A stretch of 64,000 nucleotides of DNA. It comes from Arctopsyche grandis. Taxonomy: Eukaryota; Arthropoda; Insecta; Trichoptera; Hydropsychidae. The stretch lies in NCBI RefSeq assembly GCF_051622035.1, contig NC_135358.1, positions 8,411,001 through 8,475,000 of the forward strand. Direction: 5' to 3'. The notes below the pieces were generated by a model. It was given only the letters and a program-made list of their open reading frames with translations. It searched no databases and had not been told where the DNA came from. The position numbers and the translations under genes were made by a program. Positions 63,177 to 64,000 of this stretch are shown piece after piece. Position 1 is the stretch's first letter; the number at the start of each line of letters is the position of its first letter.

Positions 63177-63489
63177 CGGTCTCCGTGACGAGACAGAATG
63201 TTAAATTACAGAAAACGCAAATATCGGAAGGCAAAGATCGAAAATCAAAAGATAAGTTTATAGATAGGCTTTTCCTCCCGTATTAATGTGCGCGCGCAGA
63301 ATATGGTAGGAAAAGCATGTTCCTCTTGTTCCTGTTGTATCCTGCTCGCGCAAATTAAGTGAGTATGTACCGTTTACCATGCACCATTTTTTTTTTGATC
63401 TTTCGACTTAAGATCTTTCGATTTTTGATCTTTGCCTTCCGATATTTGTGTTTTCTGTAATTTAACATTCTGTCTCGTCACGTAGACCC
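63177..63489. mobile_element. Palindromic MITE-2 with clear 9-bp target duplication
   Basis: CGGTCTCCGTGACGAGACAG start and CTGTCTCGTCACGTAGACCC end. GTATGCTAG flanks it exactly on both sides (63168-63176, 63490-63498). This is the best evidence in the window for a Mutator-like 9-bp duplication. Confidence 0.85.
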
Positions 63490-63498
63490 GTATGCTAG

Positions 63499-64000
63499 CT
63501 GTCGCCAAGACGCTTTCATGACAAATTTCATATGCGATGTTTATACAATAATATGTTACTTAAATAATCAATTTACTTATAAAAATGTATCGCATGTTGT
63601 TTATTGTGTGTTTTTGAATGCATCGTGCAATTTTTAACGATGCACTTGCCCATTGTCCTTGCCCAGAGAAGTTTTTATCGAACATACGTCGACCACCAAG
63701 CATCAAATTCGACTGATGCTAAAATTATTTACGATTGTCTGTGAACAATCGTCACTTAACAACAATATAACGCCTAAAGCCACTTCTATTATTATAACAT
63801 TTATCTGTGGGTGTGTCTTCGTGGATGTGGGCGTACGCTCCCGCGCAGCGTATCTGACGCTGACGTTACCCGTTCCAATTCAAATGCTCAATATCAGGAG
63901 CACATGTCAGATGTTCCACCCCCCCCACTTTCCCACTACCCTCCCCCCCCCTACTTCGCATTTAAATAACAGTCGTGGTTCGTTTAAATTTCCCCGTTAA
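63499..64000. other. Right edge, no gene recognised
   Basis: 63640-64000 is GC-richer with C-runs (CACCCCCCCCAC, CCTCCCCCCCCCTA). The plus frame from 63653 is open to the window's end but motif-free and could be chance. Confidence 0.4.

Overview
The window is a piece of an animal nuclear genome, almost certainly an insect. The base composition is AT-rich. Genes are split by introns with GT-AG borders. There are long (TA)n runs, many TACATATGTA-type microsatellites, tRNA-derived SINEs, RTE- and Jockey-like LINE tails, Helitrons and foldback MITEs. The recognisable proteins are insect-like. I cannot fix the order with confidence; Lepidoptera or Trichoptera would fit, but that is inference.

Four genes can be supported. 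(1) On the minus strand at the left edge is the 5' part of a secreted C-type-lectin-like protein: a signal-peptide exon at 6967-7102 joined across a 6.9-kb intron to an exon at 1-41 that runs off the window. (2) 44289-46276 (minus) is a complete eight-exon ZRSR2/U2AF35-related splicing factor, 431 residues. (3) 49656-50612 (plus) is a complete two-exon TFIIS elongation factor, 288 residues. (4) 50914-52741 (minus) is a complete five-exon RPB3 subunit of RNA polymerase II, 275 residues. Genes 2-4 form an 8.5-kb island of Pol II transcription and splicing genes. TFIIS and RPB3 converge tail to tail, with poly(A) signals that cross.

Nearly everything else is repeat-derived. 1-7.1 kb is the lectin intron. 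7.3-12.6 kb holds MITEs, (TA)n arrays, Jockey and RTE fragments and SINEs. 16.5-19.6 kb holds a TIR MITE, two Helitrons and a LINE end. 24.5-30.2 kb holds a duplicated SINE/85-bp/MITE block, a LINE tail and a Helitron carrying a SINE. 31.5-39.8 kb holds Jockey, Helitron, RTE and nested LINE copies. 41.0-42.8 kb is a Helitron and a threefold 463-bp tandem array. 48.5-49.5 kb and 52.9-54.0 kb hold foldback elements just upstream of TFIIS and RPB3. 55.2-63.5 kb holds nested Jockey, MITE, piggyBac-like, Harbinger and Helitron copies.

A few GC-richer islands look like isolated coding exons of unrecognised genes: 15042-15117, 16292-16351, 32717-33049, 38321-38379, 40290-40431, 60159-60335 and 62370-62622. 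They are listed at low confidence. The most unusual structures are two MITE families with different ends but one shared hairpin core, a 705-bp palindrome beside RPB3, foldback copies placed the same way upstream of TFIIS and RPB3, and a Helitron insertion with its empty site preserved elsewhere in the window.
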